A stretch of 64,000 nt of DNA from Streptomyces sp. NRRL S-37 (lineage in GTDB: Bacteria; Actinomycetota; Actinomycetes; Streptomycetales; Streptomycetaceae): NCBI RefSeq assembly GCF_000721605.1, contig NZ_JOIZ01000007.1:186001-250000 (forward strand), given 5' to 3'. The position numbers and the translations under genes were made by a program. Position 1 is the stretch's first letter. Each line of letters begins with the position of its first letter. Below the pieces are notes generated by a model. That model did not search any database. It saw only the letters and a program-made list of their open reading frames with translations, and had not been told where the DNA came from. This document shows, in pieces, positions 7,796 to 17,271 of the stretch.

Positions 7796-8239
7796 TCAGA
7801 ACTCGGGTTCCGGTGCCGTAAGCCGTAGTTCGGCCCAGACGGTCTTGCGCGGGAAGCGGTCCTCGGTCACGCCCCAGCGGTCGGCGAGCGCTTCCACGAG
7901 CCGCAGGCCGCGGCCCGACTCCGCGTCGGGGGAGGGCGGTCGGAGCTCGGGCAGGCGTTCGCCGCGCGTGTCCGTGATCTCGATGCGGAGCGTGCCGTCG
8001 ACCACGTAGAGCACGAGGCGGAAGTCCCGGCCCGGAACGCGGCCGTGAGTGACGGCGTTGACGGCCAGTTCGGCCACGACCTGGCGTGCGGTCTCGGAGT
8101 CGTATCCCCAGTCGCGGAGTTGGGCGTCCGCGAGGAGGCGGGCGAGGCGGGCGCTGCGCGGGGTGGCGGACAGCAGCACGCTGAAGTGGGGGAAGGGACT
8201 GGGCGGTTGAGCCGTGATGCCGGCGGTTTCCTGATGCAC
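7796..8239 (-). CDS. ATP-binding anti-sigma-type kinase-like protein (HATPase)
   Basis: The protein has 147 residues and a GHKL ATPase fold. The N box is ARQVVAELAVNAVTHG, the G1-like box is ITDTRGERLPEL, and the G2 box is ESGRGLRLVEALADRWG. Such proteins resemble RsbW/SpoIIAB anti-sigma kinases and are very numerous in Streptomyces, where many control development or antibiotic genes. The frame is open upstream to 8455. GTG 8239 is preferred because the homologous part starts there, although no strong ribosome site is visible. A second protein of this class lies at 59403 and a SigB-type sigma factor at 62008. Confidence 0.7.
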   Translation of the reverse strand: MHQETAGITAQPPSPFPHFSVLLSATPRSARLARLLADAQLRDWGYDSETARQVVAELAVNAVTHGRVPGRDFRLVLYVVDGTLRIEITDTRGERLPELRPPSPDAESGRGLRLVEALADRWGVTEDRFPRKTVWAELRLTAPEPEF

Positions 8240-8601
8240 GGCATTCAGAGTGATGGCTCGCACCCGTCGCCATGCGTGATTGTGGAGGCGCGTACCGTCA
8301 CTGTCGGTGATGTGGCCGATGCTGTCGGCGTTGTCGGCTCGACTGTGTGAGAGCGCGGTCCCTGCGCTTCTGCGCCTGCCCACGATCACATGCGGACCGG
8401 TGGAGCGGAGAGATCGCTCGCGCTTCGGCGCGGCAGAGCGACGCTCCGGGCGCATGGGTGTCCGTGACCCAGAAGCGTCCGGCCTACCCGAGGGTTCGCC
8501 GGTCTCCTGAGGGTGACAGTTGCCGGGAATGCGCTCAGTCTGGTGGAGGGGTTCGCATACTGTGACGCCGAGAACCGTGACCGTGAGGAGGGAGGGACAT
8601 C
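8240..8601. other. intergenic region between divergent genes
   Basis: No gene is supported here. It is the divergent upstream region of the HATPase gene (minus) and the 8602 gene (plus), so it should hold both promoters. Only the ribosome site GAGGAGGGAGGG just before 8602 is clear. An upstream extension of the HATPase frame reaches 8455. Confidence 0.4.
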
Positions 8602-9426
8602 ATGAGGATCGAGCTCGCCCTGAAGCTGCTCGGCCCGCACGCGGGCATGGACGCCCAGGACTCGCTCCAGACGCTCACCACCATGCTGGCCCTCCTGCGG
8701 GAACTGGAGGCCACCGAAACCGCCCGGCCGGGTGTGGAAGGAACTCGCTGGACCTTCAACGAACTGCGGCTCGGCAGTGTGACGTGCGTTCTGGAGCCGC
8801 TGCGGATCGCCGAACACTCGACCTATGACGTGGTCGAACGAGTGGCGCGCAACGCGGTGGGCGGACTGTGCGAGGCCGAGTCCACCGCGCGCATTCCCAC
8901 CGGCTGGACGCTGAAGGCCGCGGGCCTCGGCCGGCGCGTCGCCAAGTCGCTCGGGGCGTCTCCCGACGTCGGCATGATCCTTGAGGTACGGGGAGACGGA
9001 GAGGCCCTGCGCACCGCGGAGATCACCCAGCGGGCCGCGCTGCATCTGGACGAAGCCACCAGGACGCGCCACCGCACGTTCGGTTCTCGCAGGGGCCGCC
9101 TGAGCGGACTGCAGGAGGGGGGCAGGCAGCGCCGTCTTCGAGGCGTGCTCCGCACCGAGGTCGGTGGTGAGGTGATCCCCGTGTACTTCGGTGACGATCT
9201 CGATCCCGAGCTCAGGCGGGCCTGGCGGCGCGACCGGGTGGAGATCATCGGCGAGATCACCGAGAACGCGCAGGGGCAGAGCATGTGGATGCGCGCTCGG
9301 GACATCGAGCTCCTGCCGACGAGTCCGCAGCTCTCCGATGACGAACTGCGGGGCGGGTTCTGGCCCGACATGACGAGCGGCCAGGACGCGGTGGAGTATG
9401 TGGAGGCCCTTCGTGGGGACAACTGA
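8602..9426 (+). CDS. hypothetical protein, partner of the PIN-domain gene
   Basis: This 274-residue soluble protein has a strong ribosome site (GGAGGGA) before its ATG. The N-terminus begins MRIELALKLLGPHAG and has a helical segment, then RWTFNELRLGSVTCVLEPLR. The C-terminus has SRRGRLSGLQE, a beta-rich part with VIPVYFGDDLDPELRR, then DRVEIIGEITENAQGQSMWM. The order and patterns match the protein at 5320-6246, so the two seem to be distant homologues. It overlaps the downstream PIN nuclease gene by 14 bases. I infer that it is the cognate regulator or antitoxin of that nuclease, though it is much larger than usual VapB antitoxins. Confidence 0.65.
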   Translation: MRIELALKLLGPHAGMDAQDSLQTLTTMLALLRELEATETARPGVEGTRWTFNELRLGSVTCVLEPLRIAEHSTYDVVERVARNAVGGLCEAESTARIPTGWTLKAAGLGRRVAKSLGASPDVGMILEVRGDGEALRTAEITQRAALHLDEATRTRHRTFGSRRGRLSGLQEGGRQRRLRGVLRTEVGGEVIPVYFGDDLDPELRRAWRRDRVEIIGEITENAQGQSMWMRARDIELLPTSPQLSDDELRGGFWPDMTSGQDAVEYVEALRGDN

Positions 9427-9877
9427 CCGCCCCGACTCGGTCTACCTGGACACCAACTGCTTCGTCGACTGGGCACAGGGGACTCACTGTCACCGTGAGG
9501 CGGAAAGCATGCTCCGGGCGGGGCGCGCCGGACACGTGCGTCTCTTCACCTCCACGCTCACTTTGGCCGAAGCTCGTGGCACGAGCGCGAGCGAACACCG
9601 GCTACGCATCCGGACCCTGCTCCAGGAGCCGTACATCACGCTCGTGGACGTGACCCGGCGCGTCGGGCTCCTCGCGAACGACCTCACCGCCGACCGCCCG
9701 AAGATCAAGGGTGCTGACGCGGTGCATCTGGCGTGCGCCTGCTTCGCCGGGGCCGAGGTGTTCATGACCCGCAATTTCCGCGATTTCTCCCCGGGCGACA
9801 CCTACAAGGGTGTGCTGTTGTGTCTGCCCTTCGAGTTCGGGGGCGAGGGCATCTTCCCGGAATCCGCCATCGGCTGA
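9413..9877 (+). CDS. PIN-domain nuclease, VapC-like
   Basis: This 154-residue PIN-domain protein keeps the acidic residues expected for metal-dependent RNase activity. They are in VYLDTNCFVDW (first Asp), LTLAEAR (Glu), KGADAVHLACA (Asp) and MTRNFRDF (last Asp). GTG 9413 was chosen because GGAGG lies six bases before it; ATG 9398 in frame has no usable spacing. The start lies inside the end of the upstream gene, so the two are translationally coupled. PIN proteins with such partners usually cleave RNA as toxins. The unusual point is the 274-residue partner in place of a short DNA-binding antitoxin. Confidence 0.8.
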   Translation: MGTTDRPDSVYLDTNCFVDWAQGTHCHREAESMLRAGRAGHVRLFTSTLTLAEARGTSASEHRLRIRTLLQEPYITLVDVTRRVGLLANDLTADRPKIKGADAVHLACACFAGAEVFMTRNFRDFSPGDTYKGVLLCLPFEFGGEGIFPESAIG

Positions 9878-10239
9878 GCGGTGGGGCGCCGGGTGCGCTC
9901 TGCCGTCCGCCGCACCGTCGGATCGCGGACCCGTCCGTCCTGTCGCCTGTCGGCCAGCACCTGGCGGGGTACATCGCCCTTCACGATTCAATTCCGGGCG
10001 TCCACCCGCACCGGGGCCTCAGTAGTGGCGCACTGACCGAGGGCGGAGCGCGACCGCTCGAACGTGTGAATTGTGCGTTTAGCCTGCACTGGGGTTCATG
10101 TCGCGATCTAGCGTGAGTGGGGGCGGATCTCCCTGTGTGTGGTGACTGTCCGCTGGTTGTCCGGTGCTGTCCGGGCTGTCGGGGTGGTTGGTGCGGGTAG
10201 GGCGCCGCGGTACGGCGCGGGACGACGGAGGGGTGTGGC
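9878..10239. other. intergenic region upstream of the broken XRE gene
   Basis: I see no gene here. A TAGCGT at 10108-10113 could be a -10 box for the downstream regulator gene, but no convincing -35 pairs with it. Short frames on both strands lack ribosome sites and coding character. Confidence 0.35.
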
Positions 10240-11119
10240 ATGACGGCGGTGGACGGTGAGGCGGTACGGCTCAAGGGGGAGGCGGACGAGCCGGGGTGGG
10301 AGGTGGACCCGGACGACGAGTGAGGCGTCGCCGTCATCACCACGGTGGGGCGGCAGTTGAAGCTGCGGCGCGAGGCGGCGGGGATGCGGGCCGGCCAGTT
10401 CGGGGCAGCGATCGGGTACGGGGAGGACCTCGTCTACAAGGTCGAGGGCGGAAAGCGGATCCCCCAGCGGGAGTATCTGGACAGGGCCGACGAGGTGTTG
10501 GGGGCGGGTGGGCTGCTCTCGGCGGCTTGGGAGGACGTGAAGAGGGTCCGGTATCCGAAGAGCGTGCGGGCGCTGGCGGAGCTGGAGGCCAAGGCGGTCG
10601 AGCTTGGCGTGTACGTCGGACTCAGCATCCATGGGCTGTTGCAGACGCCGGAGCATGCGCGGGCGCTGTTCGACGCATGGCAGCCGCCGTACTCGGAGGA
10701 GGAGGCGGAGAGTCTGGTCGCTGCTCGCATGGCCCGGAAGTCGGTCTTCGAGCGGTCTCCTGCTCCGGCTCTCAGCTTCGTCCTGGAAGAGGCCACGCTG
10801 CGTCGGCGCGTTGGGGGGCACAATGGTGTGGCGACAGCAGCTCGAACACCTGCTGGAGATGGGGCGGTTGCGTAACGTCACGTTGCAGGTGATGCCTACC
10901 AGTGCGGGGGCTCACCCTGGGCTGGACGGCAGGATCGAGGTGCTGAAGTTCGCCGACGGCACGGCGGCAGGTCGTTCCGACGGTGCGTTCAGCGGCCGGC
11001 CGACTTTCGATCCGAAGCAGCTACAGATCCTTGAGTTGCGGTATGGGACGATCCGGGCGCAGGCTCTCACCCCTCGGGAGTCGCTGGCCTTCATCGAGCA
11101 AGTGCTGGGAGAGACATGA
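10240..11119 (+). pseudogene. XRE-family regulator with DUF5753 domain, interrupted by TGA and frameshift
   Basis: From ATG 10240 the frame reads MTAVDGEAVRL...WEVDPDDE, then TGA at 10321-10323. It continues in frame with GVAVITTVGRQLKLRRE, the helix-turn-helix (GQFGAAIGYGEDLVYKVEGG), and the ligand-domain start LLQTPEHARALFD. In a run of six Gs at 10813-10818 the frame shifts. The rest (WRQQLEHLLEMGRLRNV, then ELRYGTIRAQALTPRESLA) continues in another frame to 11119. Family members usually form one protein of about 280 residues paired with DUF397, which follows here with a four-base overlap. GTG 10345 could restart translation, but only up to the frameshift. One extra G is the simplest explanation; sequencing error cannot be excluded. 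Confidence 0.7.
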
Positions 11120-11325
11120 TCCGCAAGGCTTCTGCCGGGGACGCTGCTGAACTGGCCTGGTTCAAGAGCAGCTACAGCGACGGCCCCGATGGCAACTCCT
11201 GCGTGGAGATCGCGATAGCGCCCCGCACCATCCACGTCCGCGACTCCAAGAACGTGGCAGGGCCTCGACTCGCACTCACGCCGACCGCCTGGGCGAGCTT
11301 CGTGACGTACGCGTCGGAGCGCTGA
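11116..11325 (+). CDS. DUF397 protein
   Basis: The small 69-residue DUF397 protein has the family core LAWFKSSYSDGPDGNSCVEI and IHVRDSKN, ending with the helix TAWASFVTYA. DUF397 proteins accompany XRE/DUF5753 regulators in Streptomyces and, from memory, act as their partners (toxin-antitoxin-like or developmental switches such as BldB- or WhiJ-type loci). The ATG overlaps the stop of the interrupted regulator gene by four bases. This gene looks intact although its presumed partner is broken. Confidence 0.85.
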   Translation: MIRKASAGDAAELAWFKSSYSDGPDGNSCVEIAIAPRTIHVRDSKNVAGPRLALTPTAWASFVTYASER

Positions 11326-11383
11326 CACCCCAACGGCACGCGTGCCGCGCCTGGTTGTCACGGGGATCCGTAGTGCTTCGCGG

Positions 11384-11794
11384 TCAGTTGCCTCGTGCCT
11401 CGCCCCGGACCATGGCGATGTCCGGCCTCACCTTGGCGATGGCCGCGAAGTCGTCGTCGACGTGGAGAACGGTCAGGCGGTGGTGCTCGGCGGTGAGGGC
11501 GATCAGGACGTCCATGGGTGAGGGGCCGCGGTGGTGGCCGATCTTCACCAGGTCCCGCTGCACCTCCCTGATCTTCGACCAGGGGTCGTCGAGTGCCGGC
11601 ACCCGGCCGAAGGTCTGGCCGAGCACGGTGAAGAAGGGCTCGTAGTCCCGGTCGGAGCGAAGGCCGGACATCGGTTCGGCCTCGACGGGCGGGCAGATGG
11701 CGGTCGGCCCTCGTGCCACACGACTGGGCCAAGGGGAGTCGAGCTGCCCGCACGGCAGTCGTCACACGGCGGAAGTGTCCGCTAGGTAGGTCAC
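11384..11794 (-). pseudogene. vapC: VapC-type PIN toxin gene with in-frame TGA at codon 11
   Basis: From GTG 11794 the frame reads VTYLADTSAV, then TGA (11762-11764). It continues in the same frame with RLPCGQLDSPWPSRVARGPT and on to PSPMDVLIALTAEHHRLTVL and DDFAAIAKVRPDI. As I recall, family members have Trp at this codon (ADTSAVWRLLR), so TGG to TGA explains the lesion. The remainder keeps the PIN acidic positions. The toxin would cleave RNA if made; as read, only ten residues are translated unless the stop is suppressed or translation restarts at an internal codon. The GTG overlaps the antitoxin stop by four bases. Confidence 0.7.
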
Positions 11795-12009
11795 AAGCCC
11801 GCCTGTTCGCGTTCCGCGAGGACGTCGAAGTCCAGGAAGGAGTCCGCGTTCTCCTGGAGCCGGCGCAGGGCTCGTGCCCGGTCGTCGGCGCTGATGGCGG
11901 ACGCTATGGTCAGCGCGCGGTCGATGGTCTCCCGCTTCGTCCGGGTGCCGAGCTGTTGCTGGACGAAGGTTGGTTTGCCGTCGTCGATGTCGACCAGGGG
12001 CTTGGACAT
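11791..12009 (-). CDS. vapB: VapB-type antitoxin
   Basis: This 72-residue protein (MSKPLVDIDDGKPTFVQQQL, then TKRETIDRALTIA and a C-terminal LREQ-like tail) resembles ribbon-helix-helix VapB antitoxins. It should bind DNA through the N-terminal beta strand and neutralise the PIN toxin through the C-terminal helix. ATG 12009 was chosen because GGGAGG lies four bases upstream; the frame also contains an earlier start at 12033. The toxin gene follows with a GTGA overlap but has a nonsense codon, so the antitoxin may persist alone. Confidence 0.75.
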   Translation of the reverse strand: MSKPLVDIDDGKPTFVQQQLGTRTKRETIDRALTIASAISADDRARALRRLQENADSFLDFDVLAEREQAGL

Positions 12010-13673
<1,664 letters not shown>

Positions 13674-13769
13674 CGCACGGGTGAACACGCCGTCAACACC
13701 GCACGGGGCGAAGGCGGCGACTCGCCGAAAGTACTACCGCTGACGTACGCGTTGTTTTTGTCTGGGTGG

Positions 13770-14996
13770 ATGAGCAGTACGGCGGACAGTGGAATATCGA
13801 GACCCGAGCGAGTCGCGGAACGTATGGCGAGACGGTTGAAGCGACCGCTCCCGCCGCCCGCCGCGCCCCCGCCGGCCGGGACCGCCCCCCGGCCGGCGAC
13901 GCCCGCACACCCGGCGAAGCGCGCACGGCCGGGCGGCCGCCTGTACGTCATCGACGGCATCCGCCTGCTCGCCGCGCTGATGGTGGCCGCGCACCACTAC
14001 GTCGGCACCTGGCGGGTCGACCAGCCCGGCAACCGGATCTGGGACCGGCCGGTCTCCGACATCATGCCGACGGTGTTCCGGGTCGCCTCCTACGGCTGGG
14101 TCGGCGTCGAGATCTTCTTCGTGATCAGCGGCTTCGTGATCTGCATGTCGTGCTGGGGCCGCACCCCGCGCCAGTTCTTCGTCTCCCGCGTGATCCGCCT
14201 CTACCCGGCGTACTGGTTCGCGGTCCTGTTCACCACGGCCGTCCTGATCGCCCTGCCGGGAGTGTGGGAACGCCTGCGCCTGCGCGAGGTGCTCCTCAAC
14301 CTCACCATGCTCCAGGCCGGCTCGGCCGTACCGAACGTCGACGGCGTCTACTGGACCCTCTGGTCGGAGCTGCGCTTCTACCTGCTCTTCCTGGTCGTGG
14401 TCGCCATGGGCCTGACCTACCGCAGGGTCGTGGTCTTCTGCTGCGTGTGGGGCGCGGCGGCGATGCTCGCGCCGGTCGCCGACCTCCACCTGCTGGAACT
14501 GGCCGCCAACCCGGAAGGCGCCTGGTACTTCATCGCGGGCCTCGCCCTCTACCTCATGCACCGCTACGGCCAGGACCTCCTCCTGTGGGGAATCCTCGCC
14601 ATGGCCTGGCTGATGGGGCAGCTGGAGCTGGGCAACCGCATCGAGAAGGTGGAACACGTCTCCAGCTGGCGCGGCAGCGTGGCGATCTTCACCGTCTTCC
14701 TGCTCCTCATGGTCGCCGTCGCCCTCGGCCGCACCGACCGCATCCGCTGGAAGTGGCTGGTCACGGCCGGCGCCATGACGTACCCCCTCTATCTGATCCA
14801 CTACGTGGCCGGCACGACACTGATCAACCGCCTCCACGGCACGATGGACGCCCGGCTCCTGGTGGCCGTGGTCATCACCGGCTTCCTGGTACTGAGCTAC
14901 CTGATCCACCGTCTCGTGGAACGCCCGGTGTCCCGGCTGCTGAAGAGAGGACTGGACACGTCGTTCGCCCGCATGCGGAACGCCGGGGACGCCTGA
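13770..14996 (+). CDS. acyltransferase family 3 membrane protein
   Basis: This integral membrane protein of about 408 residues has roughly ten hydrophobic segments. It starts its core with VIDGIRLLAALMVAAHHYVG, including the family histidine, and continues with VEIFFVISGFVICMS and a late segment LYLIHYVAGTTLINRL. Family members O-acylate surface sugars, antibiotics or lipids; the substrate here is unknown. The N-terminal 50 residues are proline- and alanine-rich and probably cytoplasmic. ATG 13770 is a likely start; TTG 13752 and ATG 13824 are in frame and no strong ribosome site decides between them. Confidence 0.85.
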   Translation: MSSTADSGISRPERVAERMARRLKRPLPPPAAPPPAGTAPRPATPAHPAKRARPGGRLYVIDGIRLLAALMVAAHHYVGTWRVDQPGNRIWDRPVSDIMPTVFRVASYGWVGVEIFFVISGFVICMSCWGRTPRQFFVSRVIRLYPAYWFAVLFTTAVLIALPGVWERLRLREVLLNLTMLQAGSAVPNVDGVYWTLWSELRFYLLFLVVVAMGLTYRRVVVFCCVWGAAAMLAPVADLHLLELAANPEGAWYFIAGLALYLMHRYGQDLLLWGILAMAWLMGQLELGNRIEKVEHVSSWRGSVAIFTVFLLLMVAVALGRTDRIRWKWLVTAGAMTYPLYLIHYVAGTTLINRLHGTMDARLLVAVVITGFLVLSYLIHRLVERPVSRLLKRGLDTSFARMRNAGDA

Positions 14997-15079
14997 CCCG
15001 GTCCGTGAGGTGCCACCGCCTCGGCCACAGACCCTCCCCGACGGTCCGGACGGCCGGGAACCGGCATCCGGGGAGGGCG

Positions 15080-15940
15080 TCAGCCCGACGGCTCGACGAT
15101 CTCCTGCGTGCCGAGCACCGACAGCAGATCCAGCAGCCCCGCGCTGTCCGTACCGACGGCCGGAGTGAACCAGAGCAGCCGCTGACGCCCGTCCTCGCTG
15201 AACAGGTTCAGACAGTTGACCTCGATCAGGCCCAGCACGCCGTGCCGGAGCCGTTTCCGGTCGTCCCGACGGACGGCCACGTCATGGTCGGCCCACAGCG
15301 CGGCGAACTCCGGTGAGACGTCGAGCAGCGTACGGATCATCGACCGGGCCTCGGGGTCCTTCGCGTCCCGCCTCGCGGCGGCGGCCCGCAGATCCGCGAC
15401 GAAGGAGCGGGACTGCCTCTCGTGGTCGGCCTCGGGGTACAGGTTCCGGGCCTCCGGCTCGGTGAACCACCGGTGGACGAAGCTGGCCCGGGGCCCCCGC
15501 AGACCGGACTGGTCGCCGAGCAGCGCGACCGCCAGCGGATTCTGTACGAGGGTGACGTGCAGGTCGGTGATCACCTGCGCGGGCGTCGAGGTCATGCGGT
15601 CGAGCAGGTCGAGCATGCCGGGGTGCACGTGCGAGGCGGGCCCGCCCTGCGCGGGCACCGGCCGGTCCGCGAGCCGGTACAGGTAGTCCCGCTCGTCGGC
15701 GGACAGCCGCAGCGCCCTCGCCAGCGCGGCGAGCATCTGCTCGGACGGCTGGGACCCGGCGCCGCGCTCCAGCTCGTTGTAGTAGTCCACGGACGCCCCG
15801 GAGAGCTGGGCGACCTCCTCACGGCGCAACCCCGGCACCCGGCGGCGCGGTCCGGCCGGGAGTCCGACGTCGGCCGGGCGGATGCGCCCGCGCCGCGAAC
15901 GCAGAAATGTCCCCAGCTCGGCGTACTTCACAGCGCTCAT
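15080..15940 (-). CDS. XRE-family regulator with MmyB-like ligand domain
   Basis: This 286-residue transcription regulator begins MSAVKYAELGTFLRSRR. Its helix-turn-helix lies at about residues 35-60 (VPGLRREEVAQLSGASVDYY, then NELERG). A PAS-like ligand domain follows (VTLVQNPLAVALLGD, later HGVLGLIEVNCLNLF). Such regulators usually control an oxidoreductase transcribed divergently, and here a short-chain dehydrogenase starts 86 bases away on the other strand, so repression of that gene is a fair inference. ATG 15940 follows GGGGGG; ATG 15949 is also in frame. Confidence 0.85.
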   Translation of the reverse strand: MSAVKYAELGTFLRSRRGRIRPADVGLPAGPRRRVPGLRREEVAQLSGASVDYYNELERGAGSQPSEQMLAALARALRLSADERDYLYRLADRPVPAQGGPASHVHPGMLDLLDRMTSTPAQVITDLHVTLVQNPLAVALLGDQSGLRGPRASFVHRWFTEPEARNLYPEADHERQSRSFVADLRAAAARRDAKDPEARSMIRTLLDVSPEFAALWADHDVAVRRDDRKRLRHGVLGLIEVNCLNLFSEDGRQRLLWFTPAVGTDSAGLLDLLSVLGTQEIVEPSG

Positions 15941-16026
15941 GCCCCCCATTCTGCGTCCGGCGGGGCCGGTGACCCAGGGGACGGCATCCCCTGGATACGC
16001 CGGCCGGCCCGGCGCATCGTGGAGGC

Positions 16027-16797
16027 ATGACCACGGACAACGAGCACCAGCACACGCCCGCACCGGAGACCGCACGGGTCGCCGTCGTCACCGGCGGATC
16101 CCGCGGCATCGGCCGCGCGGTCTCGCGGAAACTCGCCGAGGACGGCCTGGCCGTCGTCGTGAACTACGCCCGCGACGCCGCGGCCGCCGACGAGACGGTG
16201 GCGGCGATCACCGAGGCCGGCGGCCGGGCGATCGCCGTCCAGGCGGACGTGGCGGAGGAGAAGGAGGTCGCCGCGCTGTTCGACCGGGCGGAGGCGGAGT
16301 TCGGCGGCGTCGACGTGGTCGTGAACGCGGCCGGGCGGATGACCCTGTCGCCCGTCGCCGACCTGGACCTGGCGGCGCTCGACGCCATGTACCGCACCAA
16401 CGTCCGCGGCACCTTCGTGGTCGCCCAGCAGGCCGCGCGGCGCGTGCGGACGGGAGGCTCGTTCGTGGGGTTCTCGACCTCCGTGGTGGGCACGCAGTTC
16501 CCCTCCTACGGCGCGTACGCGGCGAGCAAGGGCGCGGTGGAGGCGATGACGCTGATCCTGGCACGCGAGCTGCGCGGCAGGGACGTCACCGTGAACACCG
16601 TGGCCCCCGGCCCGACGGCCACGGACCTGTTCCTCACCGGCAAGAGCCCCGAGCAGATCGACCGGCTGGCCAGGACGCCGCCGCTGGAGCGGCTGGGCAC
16701 GCCGGACGACATCGCCGCCGTGGTCGCCTTCCTCGGCAGCCCCGCCGGGCACTGGGTGAACGGCCAGATCCTGCGGGCCAACGGCGGCATGGTCTGA
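16027..16797 (+). CDS. short-chain dehydrogenase/reductase
   Basis: This is a 256-residue classical SDR. It has the NAD(P)-binding TGGSRGIG at residues 23-30, VVNAAG, the catalytic Ser in FSTSVVG, YGAYAASKGAVEAM carrying the Tyr-x3-Lys pair, and a C-terminal VNGQILRANGGMV. It probably reduces or oxidises a small alcohol or ketone; the substrate is not visible. It is divergent from an XRE/MmyB-like regulator that likely controls it and is followed, 56 bases later, by a tautomerase gene that may share the transcript. Confidence 0.9.
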   Translation: MTTDNEHQHTPAPETARVAVVTGGSRGIGRAVSRKLAEDGLAVVVNYARDAAAADETVAAITEAGGRAIAVQADVAEEKEVAALFDRAEAEFGGVDVVVNAAGRMTLSPVADLDLAALDAMYRTNVRGTFVVAQQAARRVRTGGSFVGFSTSVVGTQFPSYGAYAASKGAVEAMTLILARELRGRDVTVNTVAPGPTATDLFLTGKSPEQIDRLARTPPLERLGTPDDIAAVVAFLGSPAGHWVNGQILRANGGMV

Positions 16798-16853
16798 CGA
16801 CGGCACGACAGCACGACAACGCACCCACCAGTACCCCCCGACAGGAGACACCC

Positions 16854-17063
16854 ATGCCTTTCGCCCAGTTCAAGGTCCCCGCGGGCACCCTCACCGCCGA
16901 GGACAAGAAGAAGCTCGTCGAGCGCACCACCGACCTCTACGCGGAGATCTACGGGGAACGGGCCCGCCCCACCACCGTCGTCCTCGTCGAGGAGGTCCCC
17001 GACGGCGGCTGGGGCGTCGCCGGCAACGTCCTCACGGCCGCGATGCTGAACGGCACCGCCTGA
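16854..17063 (+). CDS. 4-oxalocrotonate tautomerase-like protein
   Basis: This 69-residue protein begins MPFAQFKVPAGTL. Removal of Met exposes the catalytic N-terminal proline typical of the tautomerase superfamily. The rest (LVERTTDLYAEIYGERARPT, VVLVEEVPDGGWGVAG) fits the small hexameric 4-OT class, which moves protons between keto and enol forms. AGGAGA precedes the ATG. Its position behind the SDR suggests that both act on the same compound. Confidence 0.85.
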   Translation: MPFAQFKVPAGTLTAEDKKKLVERTTDLYAEIYGERARPTTVVLVEEVPDGGWGVAGNVLTAAMLNGTA

Positions 17064-17070
17064 GCGGACA

Positions 17071-17086
17071 CCGCCGGCTCCGGCGG
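17071..17086. terminator. short GC-rich inverted repeat after the tautomerase gene
   Basis: CCGCCGG (17071-17077) and CCGGCGG (17080-17086) form a perfect seven-base repeat with almost no loop, just after the stop. It may help end the SDR-tautomerase transcript, but it is short. Confidence 0.35.
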
Positions 17087-17271
17087 ACGGCGGACGCGGC
17101 GGCAGCCGCACGCCGGTACGGTCCCGCGTCCCCGAGGGGCGTCCCCTCGTGGATCCCCGCCGGAAGGCGCGGAACCGTACGAGCCGGATTCCGTCACACG
17201 CACGGTCCCCTCGATGGCACGATGTCGGAACAGATGATCGAACACGCCGACCGAAGGGGGACACCGGCGTC

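Noticed and set aside
6825..8273. Long upstream part of the NTase-like minus frame
   Set aside because: It is Pro/Arg/His-rich and lies over two other genes in different frames; the real protein begins at GTG 6824 with a ribosome site.
13766..15316. 516-residue plus frame over the acyltransferase gene
   Set aside because: Arg/Pro/Gly-rich out-of-frame reading of a membrane protein gene with clear family motifs.
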